A stretch of 64,000 bases of DNA. Source: Saccharomycopsis malanga (lineage: Eukaryota > Ascomycota > Saccharomycetes > Ascoideales > Saccharomycopsidaceae). Below, piece by piece: positions 30,237 through 40,769 of the stretch (positions are counted from its first letter, which is position 1; the number at the start of each line of letters is the position of its first letter). The notes under the pieces were generated by a model. The model did not search any database. It saw nothing but the letters and a program-made list of their open reading frames with translations, and was not told where the DNA came from. Where the stretch lies: assembly GCA_004014935.1 (NCBI GenBank), contig CP025322.1:1116001-1180000 (forward strand), read 5' to 3'. A program made the translations under genes and the position numbers.

Positions 30237-32480
30237 TCAATAATTCAAACTAGGAATTTTATCCCAAACATCAGAGGCTAAGGCTTTGGTTTCCTGTTTG
30301 CTGACGTTTCCATTAGAGGCACCATACTGTATGGCAGAGCCTATCAAATCCTGTAAAAACTGCTCGGTAATTATTCTTGGTTTCAAAAACGGTCCTTCGA
30401 GCAACTCTTCGGCTGTACGTCTGCTCTTTGGATCTCTTTGAAGACAAGATTTCATAAGTTGAAGAGCGGACTTGGAAACTCTAACGTTGCCCAATCCTTT
30501 TTCGGGATATTGAATTTCCACTTCGGGATTCATGATAGCTAACAAACGCTGGTGGCCATTGTATTGTCCATATGGCGGTCTGCCGTAGATCATTTGGTAA
30601 ATGATACAACCACAAGACCACACATCCGATGGCTTACCAACTTTCCAAGTGCCATTGGCATTGACATCATTAGGAATATTGGCATCCACAAGTGCTTCTG
30701 GTGCCATGTAATTTGGAGTACCGATCTGCGAGTCTCTATAGATGTTAACAGTATGTTCTGGAACAGCATTTGATATGCCAAAGTCTATGAGTTTTAAGGT
30801 GCCTTTAACAAAGAGAAAGTTGGCAGGCTTCAAGTCTGAATGGACTATTCCACCATCATGGACCTCCTTGACACATTTGAAGATCTCTTTGGCATGGAAC
30901 CTCACAGAATCATGGTCTAAAGGTTGTTTCAATCTAGTATTCAACACATGTGCCAAATCAATGTCACCACATTCCATCACCAAATGCAAACAACCCTGTT
31001 CCAAAGAGTAATCAACTAGTCTTACTACCCGTTTTTTGTCTCTTAATTTCACCAACAAATCAATCTCGCCTTTAAAGCCTTCAATGCTTGCCTCATCAAA
31101 CTCATCAAATAGTACTTTTTTGATAGCATACATTTTATTGTTTGTTTTGCATTTCACCTTATAAACCTTGGAAGATCCCCCCTTTCCAATGAGTTCAAGT
31201 CTCTCATATTGTGTGCCGTTCACGGTAAGTATTTCGGTATTAAGTGGATAATGTTCTTCTTTTAACGGCACAGTTTCTGAACTCCGAACAACATTGAAGC
31301 TAGCGGCCTCTCTCTGTGATTGCGCATGGGACTTGTAATCTCTATATAACGCTGCTTTGTCCTCAGATGACCGTATAGCCTTTTTCTCTGGTGTTCGCTG
31401 AGCTTCTTGGGAATAGTGGTACTTTGTGTGTTGTTGTTGCGGAGTAAATACTTCCTTCTGGTAATGATTTGCTTGTGACACTTCATAAAGTCTTTGTCGT
31501 TCTCTCTTTTGTTCTTCAAATCTACTACGTTCTTGTTCTTGCAATCTTTCTCTTGCTTCTTCTTGTTTGCGGAGCTCTTCTTTCCGTAGCTCTTCCAACT
31601 TTTCTTGTTTTCTGCGTTGTTCTTGTATTTTTTGTTCTTCTTTGCGATGTCTTTCCATTTCTTCTAGTTGGTGCCGTTTAATCTGTGCTTCTAGTTCTTC
31701 CTGCTTGGCACGGTCTTGTCGTAGCTGTTCGTAAAGCTCCTGTTCATTCATAGCAGACTTCTCCATATTTTGTTGGCTAATCGTAGTAAACTCAGTTTTG
31801 CCATACTGCTTAGCAGTGAATGCCTTGTAAGCGTTCAAAATAAAGCTCGTCTCGCCCTTGGGTATATTGTGATGTTCCATATATTCATAGGGATCTAAAT
31901 TCTTGAAGTCAATTTCGGATTGCCCTTGTTCGTTTACCCCAGTGCTTGTGTTGTTGGTCACTGTATGGTTATGTGTTTCGACGTGTGAATGAGAAGAGGT
32001 ATAGCTTAAAGTCTTGGTAGATTCTACATCTTGATCTTTTACTTGTTCCTTGTAAACTTCGTCCACATGTATATCATCAGCCTTATTGTCTCTAGTCTTG
32101 ATTTCATTACTACTTTTACGACTCGACATCCGGACCGGCCGGCCTAGATACGTCCTCTGAGCATGGAATCTACTTTGAAAAGACTTCTTTCTCGAGGATT
32201 CTGTTTTCTCAACACCCTGCCCAGACGCTCTCTTGTCCTGAAGCCAATTCGGTATTTGTGGTTCTTCATGGTCTGGCACTATTATATCATTGTCCTGGTC
32301 TAACAACTGTAGATCTGACTCTTTGATATCTATATTGCCTCCTTCGCTCTCCACCAATTCCTTAACTACTTGTGACGGTATGTTCTCCTTATTGTCGTTT
32401 AAAAGCTCTAAACTGTATTGCGATAGCTTTGGTGGCTCAAAAAACAGCTCTTCGTCAGAATCGTATTGCATTTTGCTCAT
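30237..32480 (-). CDS. MPS1: Dual-specificity spindle checkpoint kinase Mps1
   Basis: Mps1 is needed for spindle pole body duplication and for the spindle assembly checkpoint, where it phosphorylates kinetochore Spc105. The 747-residue protein has a divergent N-terminal half with a Glu/Arg/Gln-rich coiled coil (about 255-345). The C-terminal kinase domain (about 425-710) shows the glycine loop ELIGKGGSSKVYKV, Lys in YAIKKVL, the catalytic loop HSDLKPANFL, DFGISNAV and the Mps1-type activation segment RDSQIGTPNYMAPEAL. SDVWSCGCIIYQMIYGRPPYG follows. The C-terminus QDLIGSAIQYGA is also typical. It starts at the ATG at 32480. An MCB element 42 bp upstream is consistent with G1/S expression. The gene is divergent from SET1. 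Confidence 0.94.
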   Translation of the reverse strand: MSKMQYDSDEELFFEPPKLSQYSLELLNDNKENIPSQVVKELVESEGGNIDIKESDLQLLDQDNDIIVPDHEEPQIPNWLQDKRASGQGVEKTESSRKKSFQSRFHAQRTYLGRPVRMSSRKSSNEIKTRDNKADDIHVDEVYKEQVKDQDVESTKTLSYTSSHSHVETHNHTVTNNTSTGVNEQGQSEIDFKNLDPYEYMEHHNIPKGETSFILNAYKAFTAKQYGKTEFTTISQQNMEKSAMNEQELYEQLRQDRAKQEELEAQIKRHQLEEMERHRKEEQKIQEQRRKQEKLEELRKEELRKQEEARERLQEQERSRFEEQKRERQRLYEVSQANHYQKEVFTPQQQHTKYHYSQEAQRTPEKKAIRSSEDKAALYRDYKSHAQSQREAASFNVVRSSETVPLKEEHYPLNTEILTVNGTQYERLELIGKGGSSKVYKVKCKTNNKMYAIKKVLFDEFDEASIEGFKGEIDLLVKLRDKKRVVRLVDYSLEQGCLHLVMECGDIDLAHVLNTRLKQPLDHDSVRFHAKEIFKCVKEVHDGGIVHSDLKPANFLFVKGTLKLIDFGISNAVPEHTVNIYRDSQIGTPNYMAPEALVDANIPNDVNANGTWKVGKPSDVWSCGCIIYQMIYGRPPYGQYNGHQRLLAIMNPEVEIQYPEKGLGNVRVSKSALQLMKSCLQRDPKSRRTAEELLEGPFLKPRIITEQFLQDLIGSAIQYGASNGNVSKQETKALASDVWDKIPSLNY

Positions 32481-32521
32481 CTTACTCCACTTTTTCGGAT
32501 GCTGTCTGTCAACGAGGCCAA

Positions 32522-32527
32522 ACGCGT
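32522..32527. promoter_or_regulatory. MCB element near MPS1 start
   Basis: ACGCGT, the MBF-binding core for G1/S genes in yeasts, lies 42 bp upstream of the MPS1 ATG. Its closeness to the start is unusual for an upstream activator and it could be a chance match. Confidence 0.35.
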
Positions 32528-33047
32528 TTGATAATTTTTTTTCTACTTGATCCGTTATCGTAAGTCTCAGATCTTTAACAGTTTTTTCTTCTTTGAACCC
32601 CTTATACCAACTATCTATTAGTTGTGAAAAAAATAACTGTTATTTTAAAATAAAACAAAATCAATAATCAATCGCCCTTTTACCAAACTTCTCATCACCT
32701 TCTTTTAGTAATTTGTACTTATAATTTTCAACATTTCGCTTGTTATTGTTTTCATCTCAAAATGTAAACATACGTCATGTGACTTTTAATATGTAATAAT
32801 ATGTGAATGTGTGCATGAATCATATGCTATAAGACCGGGTGATGGATCGCGCCCTGACTTTCTAAATAGTATCAATAATTACGTGAATTACTGGTGATGA
32901 TGAAGATGAAGATGATGGAGAACAATATTGTTTGTGGCAAACTGGCAACGTCAGGGAAGAAAGAGTAGTTTGCGAAAAGTAGTAAGGTTTGTTACGCCTT
33001 GTTATTTGCAAAAAGACAAAGCTCTTGTTGGGATCAAAGCAGGAGAA

Positions 33048-36000
33048 ATGTCAGACAGACATGGTGTGGACGAGAGTAGCTCAAATGGGTATTTAGATAG
33101 AAAACGGTATGAAGAGTTGAATGGACGGTCGTCTTACCGGGAGTATGACCGAAGAAGCGATGGGAGAGATTCTCCGTATTATGGAGGGAGAAGCGATCAT
33201 AAACGTATGAGTGCATCTTTCAAAGACAAAAATAGACATCCCTCAGATAATTATAACCCTGCTAAAGGCTCTCGTGAATATTACGAGTACAGTAGAGATG
33301 ATTACCAGCCACCCGGATATAGTAAGCATAGAATACGAGGCTCTAAAGACAGGTACAGGCCACAAGAGCCTCGTCGGAGATTGCATGGTCCGGTATTCAA
33401 GAAAGACCGATTTCTGCCCGTTGGTGCAAGCCAAAAGGAAGGCAGAAAGACGAGGGTTGCTGTTGAAGACCAGTGGGCAGAGTACTGGGCCGTTGCGCAA
33501 AAGGGATTTGTCAAGGAGGATAATGTAGACGTAGAATTTACTAAGCAAAACCATGAGCTCAATCCATATACATTTAAAGTGCTCGATCCCACTTCAGGAA
33601 GCGTTTCGGTGAAAAAGGCCAACTACAAGGTAGTATACGATCCGGAGTTGAAGAAAGATTCCAAAAAAGGCAATTCAGTTTTGTATCGTTTTTCTGGAGA
33701 TGGGTTAGATAAGCCTATCAAGGACCCAAGATTGAATATCAAAGATAATTATGTAAAGTATTGTGTAGTTAAGAAATCCAAACATGCTCAATTCAAATCT
33801 TTAATATTGCCAACGTTTTCATATGATAAAAATTCTGTTGGAGAGCCGCCTGCTACTGAAATTGTAGTTTGGAATTTTCCTTCTAGTTTCAGTTCAAAGA
33901 TACTAAAATCCAACTTTGAAAAGTATGGTGAAGTTCTTGAGGTTGAAACGATATCAGATCCAGTATCGGCCACGCCATTAGGCGTTTGTCGTATCAAGTT
34001 CGACGACCATGATGGAAGATCTTATAGCAAGGCAAGTCTTAGTGCTCTCAAGGCAGTACAAGAAACCAACAGAATACTTGTTTTGGACAAGGCCAGAATA
34101 CGATCAGGAATAAATAGCAAGAAGAACAATCTTCTACAAGAACGGAAGCAGCATGCTATACAACAGTTTCAAGAACGTAAGAAGCGACAACAGCAAGTTC
34201 TTGAACAGAAACTAGCCAAAAAAAGAGAGGAGGAATTAAAAAAGAAAAAAGAAGAGCAAAGAGCCGCCAAATTGTTGGAAGAAGAACGAGAAAGAAATGC
34301 CAAGAAGATGGAGATTATGAAAAAAACTGTTACAACTATTCCTCTGGTGCCTAGTTTATTCAGTGGGCCTGTGATTGAAACATTATCCACCAATTTTTTT
34401 GAGAAAACTCCATCAAAAGAACAATTAAATGAGCTGTCAGGAAAGTTGGAGGTTCCACATAATATCTTCAAGGTTATTAATCATAGACCATTTCTATTTC
34501 TTGATGACAAATACTTTCCTACTAGGCTTTTCAAAACGTGGAATTTAAAGTCTATGCTATCAAAATATGAGTGGATTAAAATATTAGCTGACGCTAATAA
34601 AGGCTTTTTTATAGTATTCAGTAACAAAAAAGCAGCCATCAATTGTTACAATATGCAAAATGGCCGTATGTTCTATAAAGTGAAATCTCAATTTCGATTA
34701 TTTTTGGATAACTCTTCATTTGTCGAAAAGAGTGCTAAACTTCAAGATCCAGTAGAAGAAGCAACAGAACAGATCATGAGAGATTTGGAAATTACTTTGC
34801 AAAAGGATATCAAAGAACGGACTGTTGGACCTTCGGTGATCAATATGTTGAACCCTGATAGATTTAAAGAACTTAAACATAAAGAATCCCCTCTTGCTTC
34901 TTCTACAAGCGCAACTCCAAAACCTGAAGAAACAAACGATGTCTTCGGTGTTGGCAATTTGATTCCTCAACTCAGATTGCCTAGTTTCCGCAAAAAAAAT
35001 GATGTTAAAAATGATGCTGTAAAGCAAGATAGAAAAGATAAGAAAAGCAAAGCACTCAAACTGTTGGCGCCTCTCAACAGAATGCTCAATGAAATAGTTG
35101 ACGACGAAGAGGAAGATGATGAAACAAGACCAGCCAAATCGACCAAGTCGACTAAGCATGCTAGCAAGAAGTTTAAAACACAATTCAAAAGAAGTATGGC
35201 ATTTTTTTCTTCAAGTGAAGACGAGGATGAAGATGAGGAACTTGTCCATAAAAATGATGACCTCATTCATAAGACAGATAATGAAGAACATAAATTAAAT
35301 AGAAAGACACCATTAACTCCAGAAGAAGATAAAATGGAGATTGAAGAGGAGAAACCAAGTCTTGATCAAACACAAGAAGATGAAGAGTTTATCAACTTTA
35401 AACCAATATACCGACCATCATCATTTTTGGGTGACACGGTATATAAAGATGTGCCTTTACCATCTCTGTTGGATTTGAATGGACTAAAGGCTTTGGTAAA
35501 AGATGAAGAAGACTGGGAGTTGTTTCAAGAAGTTTTTGCCGATGTTGAACCATCTAAAGATATTAAACATGCAGAGTATTGGTGTTGGAGACGGGCTCAG
35601 TTGGCTAAGGAACAAAAGATACAGGATGCGCTTGTGAAAGACAACCAGCAAGAACAAGACATGGAAGTGGATATCGAGTTCGAGCCAGAAGTCAAACAAG
35701 CTTTGGAAAATGTCACAGGCTCATTTAGAAGTGAAGGATACAAAAAAGTGGCTGATGTTTTGAAAGCAGAATACTTGCCTCATCGTCGTAAAGTACATAG
35801 AAATGAACCATTAAACACTTTAAAGAATGATACCAACGATGCCGCCTCCAATCATAACAATACTAGCTTACAAAGCTCAAGAGTTAACAGAGCAAATAAT
35901 AGAAGGCTTGCTGCAGATACTAAACAGATTTTAGGCTCTGAGACAGATATTCTAAAGTTGAACTCTTTGAACAAACGTAAAAAACCAGTGAATTTTGCTA

Positions 36001-36413
36001 GATCAGCTATTCATAACTGGGGTCTTTATGCATTAGAGCCTATTGCTGCTAATGAAATGATCATCGAGTATGTCGGTGATAGCATTAGACAACAGGTTGC
36101 AGAATTGAGAGAGAAACAATACTTGAAATCCGGTATTGGTTCCAGTTATTTGTTCAGAATCGATGACCAGACCGTTATTGATGCAACTAAAAAAGGCGGT
36201 ATTGCAAGATTTATCAATCATTGTTGCACGCCTAGTTGCACAGCCAAGATTATCAAGGTGGAGGGTAAAAAAAGAATTGTTATCTATGCTTTGAAAGATA
36301 TCAAGGCTAACGAAGAATTGACCTATGATTATAAGTTTGAAAGAGAAACCAACGACGAAGAAAGAATTGCTTGTTTGTGTGGCGCTCCTGGTTGTAAAGG
36401 TTTCCTCAATTGA
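33048..36413 (+). CDS. SET1: Histone H3-K4 methyltransferase Set1 (COMPASS)
   Basis: Set1 mono-, di- and trimethylates histone H3 lysine 4 within COMPASS. The 1121-residue product (1080 in S. cerevisiae) has an Arg/Tyr/Ser-rich N-terminus and an RRM-like fold (about 265-360). A Lys/Glu-rich coil follows (about 365-430), then a second RNA-binding-like region (about 480-600) and the N-SET domain with [17 protein letters not shown] and [15 protein letters not shown]. The RxxxRR motif (RVNRANNRR) precedes the SET domain (about 985-1105), whose landmarks are [32 protein letters not shown] (SAM and zinc) and ELTYDYKFE (catalytic Tyr). The post-SET motif is [13 protein letters not shown] at the end. 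The frame extends 40 codons upstream without an ATG, so the start is the ATG at 33048. Confidence 0.96.
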   Translation: MSDRHGVDESSSNGYLDRKRYEELNGRSSYREYDRRSDGRDSPYYGGRSDHKRMSASFKDKNRHPSDNYNPAKGSREYYEYSRDDYQPPGYSKHRIRGSKDRYRPQEPRRRLHGPVFKKDRFLPVGASQKEGRKTRVAVEDQWAEYWAVAQKGFVKEDNVDVEFTKQNHELNPYTFKVLDPTSGSVSVKKANYKVVYDPELKKDSKKGNSVLYRFSGDGLDKPIKDPRLNIKDNYVKYCVVKKSKHAQFKSLILPTFSYDKNSVGEPPATEIVVWNFPSSFSSKILKSNFEKYGEVLEVETISDPVSATPLGVCRIKFDDHDGRSYSKASLSALKAVQETNRILVLDKARIRSGINSKKNNLLQERKQHAIQQFQERKKRQQQVLEQKLAKKREEELKKKKEEQRAAKLLEEERERNAKKMEIMKKTVTTIPLVPSLFSGPVIETLSTNFFEKTPSKEQLNELSGKLEVPHNIFKVINHRPFLFLDDKYFPTRLFKTWNLKSMLSKYEWIKILADANKGFFIVFSNKKAAINCYNMQNGRMFYKVKSQFRLFLDNSSFVEKSAKLQDPVEEATEQIMRDLEITLQKDIKERTVGPSVINMLNPDRFKELKHKESPLASSTSATPKPEETNDVFGVGNLIPQLRLPSFRKKNDVKNDAVKQDRKDKKSKALKLLAPLNRMLNEIVDDEEEDDETRPAKSTKSTKHASKKFKTQFKRSMAFFSSSEDEDEDEELVHKNDDLIHKTDNEEHKLNRKTPLTPEEDKMEIEEEKPSLDQTQEDEEFINFKPIYRPSSFLGDTVYKDVPLPSLLDLNGLKALVKDEEDWELFQEVFADVEPSKDIKHAEYWCWRRAQLAKEQKIQDALVKDNQQEQDMEVDIEFEPEVKQALENVTGSFRSEGYKKVADVLKAEYLPHRRKVHRNEPLNTLKNDTNDAASNHNNTSLQSSRVNRANNRRLAADTKQILGSETDILKLNSLNKRKKPVNFARSAIHNWGLYALEPIAANEMIIEYVGDSIRQQVAELREKQYLKSGIGSSYLFRIDDQTVIDATKKGGIARFINHCCTPSCTAKIIKVEGKKRIVIYALKDIKANEELTYDYKFERETNDEERIACLCGAPGCKGFLN

Positions 36414-37473
36414 TTTATGATGGGGTTCTAAATAGTTGGAGTCTTGCCATATATTATATGCTTTATATCAGGCATTTTTTAGCAGTGGTATGCTGCTTTC
36501 TGTATACTATCATTTGAATTTATACTACTAATGATAAGTTTTGCTTGTAGGTATCAGTAAGCATTTGTATTCAAAGGCCCACTTTGCATGATACAAATTA
36601 TTTACCTTTAGGGCAATTTGAGCCTTAAGAGATTTATACTAGAAGCTCCATTGGCGATCATAATGATTAATCTTTTACATAAAACAAATGTTCACTCATT
36701 ATATTATATACGGAATCTACTGATCAAACAATGCCATAAGTTTCAGATATTATTTTATCCGTTTTTTGAGATAAATTGTATAATAGAAATGCGGAAAATT
36801 GATAGAGAATAAACCACTTTTTTAGGAATTGATTATATTTCATAACGTTTGTTATTTGAACGATAAGGTAGTTTTCTTGCTAAAGAAATAAATATCAGAT
36901 ACTTACTTTTTGGTTTACGAACCTCTTTTGTTATTTGACCAAACACTTTAATGGTATAAAAGAAACACCAACATATTGTCGAATAAACAAAGGGGTATTC
37001 TATTTTTTACTCAAGCTAATCATGTTTCTACTAATGTATTTACAAAATTTTTCAACAAATACAAACGCCCTTTTTGCAAATTAAAAGGTCACTATTTTTG
37101 CCCAACAGGTTCGTATATTCACCTGGGGAAACATCCATAAAACACAGTCAGCATCTTTCAATGCCCCTCTCGACAATTAACTAGTCAAATAGTCAAATGA
37201 CAGTGATCACGTTGCAATACCTAGTATATAATCATTTTGAGCCCTTACATGATGACCTCCTGATAGGCCCCCGATGGGCGGTATTCTATAGTAAGAAAAA
37301 TTATCGGTAACAACGATATTTTATTACAAAGGCATTGAAACTATTGGGTGGTTACAAGTTGCGGTTTACAAATATTTTCTGGTATTGTAAATTGGCGATC
37401 TGTGATTTTGTTATTGTACGGCAGTTTAATAAAAAGTTCAAGATACAGTTTCAAAGATTAATTATTGGATAAG
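36414..37473. other. Intergenic, no gene recognised
   Basis: About 1.06 kb of AT-rich sequence follows SET1. Open frames are short and unrecognised. I see no SINE match or RNA gene. Confidence 0.55.
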
Positions 37474-37863
37474 ATGTTGATATCTGATATACAAAAGTAT
37501 CTTATTACTAAGAATGAAGATGCAAATAACAATGCTTCAGTGGAGTTAGGCGAACCACAGAATAAAGGGGGTTCAAGTGAGCCTGATAATAATGGTGTGC
37601 AACATAGTGGCAAATGGATTGGTTCATTAGATTCTAAAGATATGGATAATAACCATCAGGTGGATAATCTTTCAAACACCTTTTTTAACGTTAAAAATTT
37701 CATATTCAAAATTATCGTTCCCGTTGTTTTGGTCTCAACCTTCGTATTCATATGTAGATTGCCTAGTGATAAGCCTAGTTTCTACCGAAGACCAGCCTCT
37801 GCTCAAGCCAGCCCGAGTGCTTCCCCCGAGGCAACAGGGCTCGTCAATGATAAGGTTCTTTAA
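37474..37863 (+). CDS. Small single-pass membrane protein, unknown
   Basis: I do not recognise this 129-residue protein. The N-terminal 75 residues are polar and Asn/Asp-rich. A single hydrophobic helix (about 78-97, FIFKIIVPVVLVSTFVFICR) is followed by a 30-residue Pro/Ser-rich tail (RRPASAQASPSASPEATG). No cleavable signal is visible, so a single-pass or near-C-terminal anchor is likely. The frame opens at a TTG; the first ATG is at 37474. Support is only the open frame, the sensible hydrophobic profile and the lack of another gene in the region. It may be lineage-specific. Confidence 0.5.
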   Translation: MLISDIQKYLITKNEDANNNASVELGEPQNKGGSSEPDNNGVQHSGKWIGSLDSKDMDNNHQVDNLSNTFFNVKNFIFKIIVPVVLVSTFVFICRLPSDKPSFYRRPASAQASPSASPEATGLVNDKVL

Positions 37864-38242
37864 TTTTGCATTTTTTTTTTCGTCATGCCTTTACATCTCT
37901 TGTTTATATATAATTTTTTGTTTTTGTTGGTTTTTTGTTTTGCCATTGATGTTTGTCATTGTTTTACATTTAATGGGGCTTTGGTTTGAAATACAGTTGT
38001 TATATTTGGACATTGTGTAGTTTTGAGTATTAATATGACTTTTAATACCTTTAGTTAATTAAAATTTGGCAAGTCGTATTGTTTCTTTGGTAATCATTGT
38101 AATTTTAGAAAAGCAGTTGGTAAATGACAATATGAGCAGGGATTTGACTCTAGTTGGTCAACATTGGATATTTTGCCGCAATCTAAAACTTGCATGCTCT
38201 TACAAGGAAAGTTTACCAGTTGAAGCCCCTTCCTGGTCTTAT

Positions 38243-38778
38243 AATAATAATAACATCTTATATTTGAAGTCTAGTACATATCAGTTTTGTATATACGCGC
38301 TATTTCTAAGGGAATTTGCTAAAAAATCATGACATGGTCATTATAAACAAGTCATCCAAATGGTTGGCACTATACTTTGATCGTATTCCAGACAGGAACA
38401 CTTGCCTGTTCAACATCTCAGAACCAGCAAGTAAAAAAAAAGGTAGTCGAGTTCGAACCTGTAACAAAGAATCCGGGATTACCTAAGGGAATTCTAGTAG
38501 TTCCTAGCCTTCGGGCATCTAGTAACAGAGATCAAATAGTAAATGCTCCTAATAAGCGTTGAGGTGGATCAGTAAATATTAAATAATAAAGTAAAATCAT
38601 ATGATATAAAACTGAAGAATAAGTTGAATTGAATAATTTAGTTAAAGGAGTAAGATATAACCTTAAAAAGATGTATTATATAAATTTATATATATATTAT
38701 TACTAATATACATGTATTCTTTAGGGGTTTTCTCTTCTCGGAGAGTATTAGCCGCTGAACTCAAGTGCCTAGCGGCTT
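38243..38778 (-). mobile_element. Composite tRNA-derived SINE with 13-bp target-site duplication
   Basis: The 13-mer TTCCTGGTCTTAT occurs on both sides (38230-38242 and 38779-38791), a perfect target-site duplication. Reading the minus strand, the element opens with a tRNA-like head containing TTGAGTTCAGCGG (38752-38764) and CTCTCCGAGAAGAGAAAA. About 265 bp of extra, mostly AT-rich sequence follows. Next come a second, weaker head-like segment (GCCCGAAGGCTAG) and a good B box GGTTCGAACTC (38449-38459), then the family body and an ATTATTATTAT tail. The other full copies have no such insert between A and B boxes. It may be a dimeric SINE or one element inserted into another. The stretch from 37864 to 39148 contains no protein gene. 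Confidence 0.75.
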
Positions 38779-39148
38779 TTCCTGGTCTTATTTGAAATAA
38801 ACATCATTAGAAAACTCTATTTTCTACATCAAAACATTATGTAAAAGCATATAATACAATATAATCAACCACTTCCTTGCAAAGTTTTCTCATAAAGTGT
38901 GTTTTGTAAATTTAAACTCTTTCCGTAAAACGTTTTCAAGCGTCTCTTATAACGAACACACTGTTACAAGGGTCATAGTTGACTGATAATACACATTATA
39001 ATGCATTATTACTCAGTTCAATAATACATTGTAACAAACCTCAATATTGAATTACCATACATATAGAACCAAACACCTAGCAACATAAAAAGCAATAAAA
39101 ATACATAATGATACTAAATAGTAACAATAAGAAAAATCCCCTTAGCAA

Positions 39149-39751
39149 TCAGTTATCGTTAAGCGACAAGTTATTGGTAAGCAACTCCAACTCCAACTGC
39201 TCCATTCTCTCAAGTTCTTGCAATTCAATCTCATAAATCTCGCGTTCAGTCAATTGTCCTTTCTCCTTGAAAGCATCTTCTTTACTAATTGTGAAAAACT
39301 CTTCATCGTCATCGGTATCCCACGACGACCAACTACCGTCTGAATCCTTTTCTACGGATTGTTCGTCAAAATCATTACTTTCATGCATATCGCTTCCATC
39401 TTGCTTTTTCTCGCCCTCCATAAGTGTCATGTAATACTCAAAATCCTCATCAGCACATTTCTGCAATACCTCTAGAGCATCACGATACTCTGCATCAGAA
39501 ATATCCTTCTCCATCTTCTCCTGGCCGCCTCGCTGGCGAACAACATCGCGCGCCCTCGTCTGCACTCTTGACTGACACGTTCTCTGAACATTTCTTTGCC
39601 TCGTTATATCATTTGTAGATTCCATTGCTGGTTGCTGTTGCTGCCCACGCCTCTGTGTGTGACGATGTGCTAGATCTTTCACAAGACATGTCCGCGAACG
39701 GTACATCTGCTCCAAGTTGGACGTCTCTGACCTCATGACCAGTGTTGACAT
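39149..39751 (-). CDS. Acidic coiled-coil orphan protein
   Basis: I do not recognise this 200-residue protein. The first 80 residues are basic and rich in Arg and Gln (HTQRRGQQQQP, TRARDVVRQRGG). The middle is strongly acidic (SWSSWDTDDDEEFF). The last 40 residues form a likely Glu/Leu coiled coil (ELQELERMEQLELELLTNNLSL). No enzyme motif or membrane segment is present, and the charge pattern suggests a nuclear or scaffold protein. An MCB element lies 102 bp upstream of the ATG, so cell-cycle expression is possible. It is divergent from MED15. Confidence 0.65.
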   Translation of the reverse strand: MSTLVMRSETSNLEQMYRSRTCLVKDLAHRHTQRRGQQQQPAMESTNDITRQRNVQRTCQSRVQTRARDVVRQRGGQEKMEKDISDAEYRDALEVLQKCADEDFEYYMTLMEGEKKQDGSDMHESNDFDEQSVEKDSDGSWSSWDTDDDEEFFTISKEDAFKEKGQLTEREIYEIELQELERMEQLELELLTNNLSLNDN

Positions 39752-40247
39752 GCTGGTGGCCCGTTTTATGGTTTTTACTTATTTAATGGTGAGTTATACT
39801 TTTCAGAAGTCATCGTCATACGCCAAAATGCTTTATAACCTTTTTTCAATATACGCGTCCCATGTGCAGAACGGGTAAGGCCTATCCGTAATTGGACACA
39901 CCTCTGGAGCAGATGACAGGTTTAATATAATTGAACAGTCAAATGATGATTCTCTAGGTTGTATACGAAGTACAAATGGATAGTAGACGGTGTAAACAGT
40001 ATTACGATATAATAGTACACTGCTGGAAACACACCTTAATTCAAAAGAAGCAGCACATGGTTTACTATTCCGCATACCATTTTAGGCACGTTAATATATA
40101 TATACCTAGCTTGCCACATGTGTCCCGAAAACCCATCCTGTATAAACCCCTACTACCCCTTCAAGCCCAGTACTACATGGCCAAAATCTTCAGGAGTTAA
40201 TAATAAACACTTCTGCTCCTCCCTCTATGATACACCTATCTAGATTA

Positions 40248-40310
40248 TGCAATAATATGCATGACTATGCAATACAACGCAATAATATGCACTAGCGTGC
40301 AATAATATGC
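40248..40310. repeat. Three spaced copies of TGCAATAATATGC
   Basis: TGCAATAATATGC occurs at 40248-40260 and 40298-40310, and CGCAATAATATGC at 40278-40290. An ATGCAATAC partial copy lies between the first two. Starts are 30 and 20 bp apart, close to whole helical turns. The pattern could be an array of binding sites for an unknown factor. Confidence 0.65.
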
Positions 40311-40530
40311 GGGGACCATGGAGGTGCGCTTAGCATAGTTAGTGCGGTGAATTAAATCTCTCGTTCATTCATTCACGGCAGAAATGTTTCCTGAAAGCAA
40401 AGCGCATTCATTCATTCTTTCATCTGTTGTTTGGAAATACCAACTAGTTTTTTTTTCTTTTACATGTATTTTTTTTCTCTGTTGAACTCTCCCCCGTTTT
40501 CCCTTCTTCCTTTCTGTCTGTCATTGATAT

Positions 40531-40666
40531 CAGAATACATATACAACCTTTGACTATTGCAACATATTGTTTCACATAATACTGCGGGATAAAGAGATCA
40601 GAATACATATACAACCTTTGACTATTGCAACATATTGTTTCACATAATACTGCGGGATAAAGAGAT
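40531..40666. repeat. Exact 68-bp tandem duplication upstream of MED15
   Basis: Two identical 68-bp units (40531-40598 and 40599-40666) begin cagaatacatatac and contain TGTTTCA, the reverse complement of the pheromone response core TGAAACA. Perfect identity suggests a recent duplication. It lies about 100-240 bp upstream of the MED15 ATG. Confidence 0.92.
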
Positions 40667-40769
40667 CATTTTGTCTTCATTTTTTTGCTCGATTTTTTCA
40701 TTGGCGCATTCTTGTTTTTTCCCCTTTTTCCCCCCTTCTTGACTGGTTCAACAGTCCACCCTTGCTATC

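Larger units (their letters stand above)
39752..40769. promoter_or_regulatory. Repeat-rich divergent region upstream of MED15
   Basis: This 1-kb region between two divergent genes holds an MCB core (ACGCGT, 39853-39858), three spaced copies of a 13-mer (40248-40310), short runs of CATTCATTCATT (about 40363-40420) and an exact 68-bp tandem duplication (40531-40666). A pyrimidine-rich run leads into the MED15 start. No protein gene is evident. Confidence 0.6.

Noticed and set aside
38060-38340. 88-codon plus-strand frame overlapping the SINE
   Set aside because: Most of it is SINE sequence read backwards, and it has no recognisable protein.
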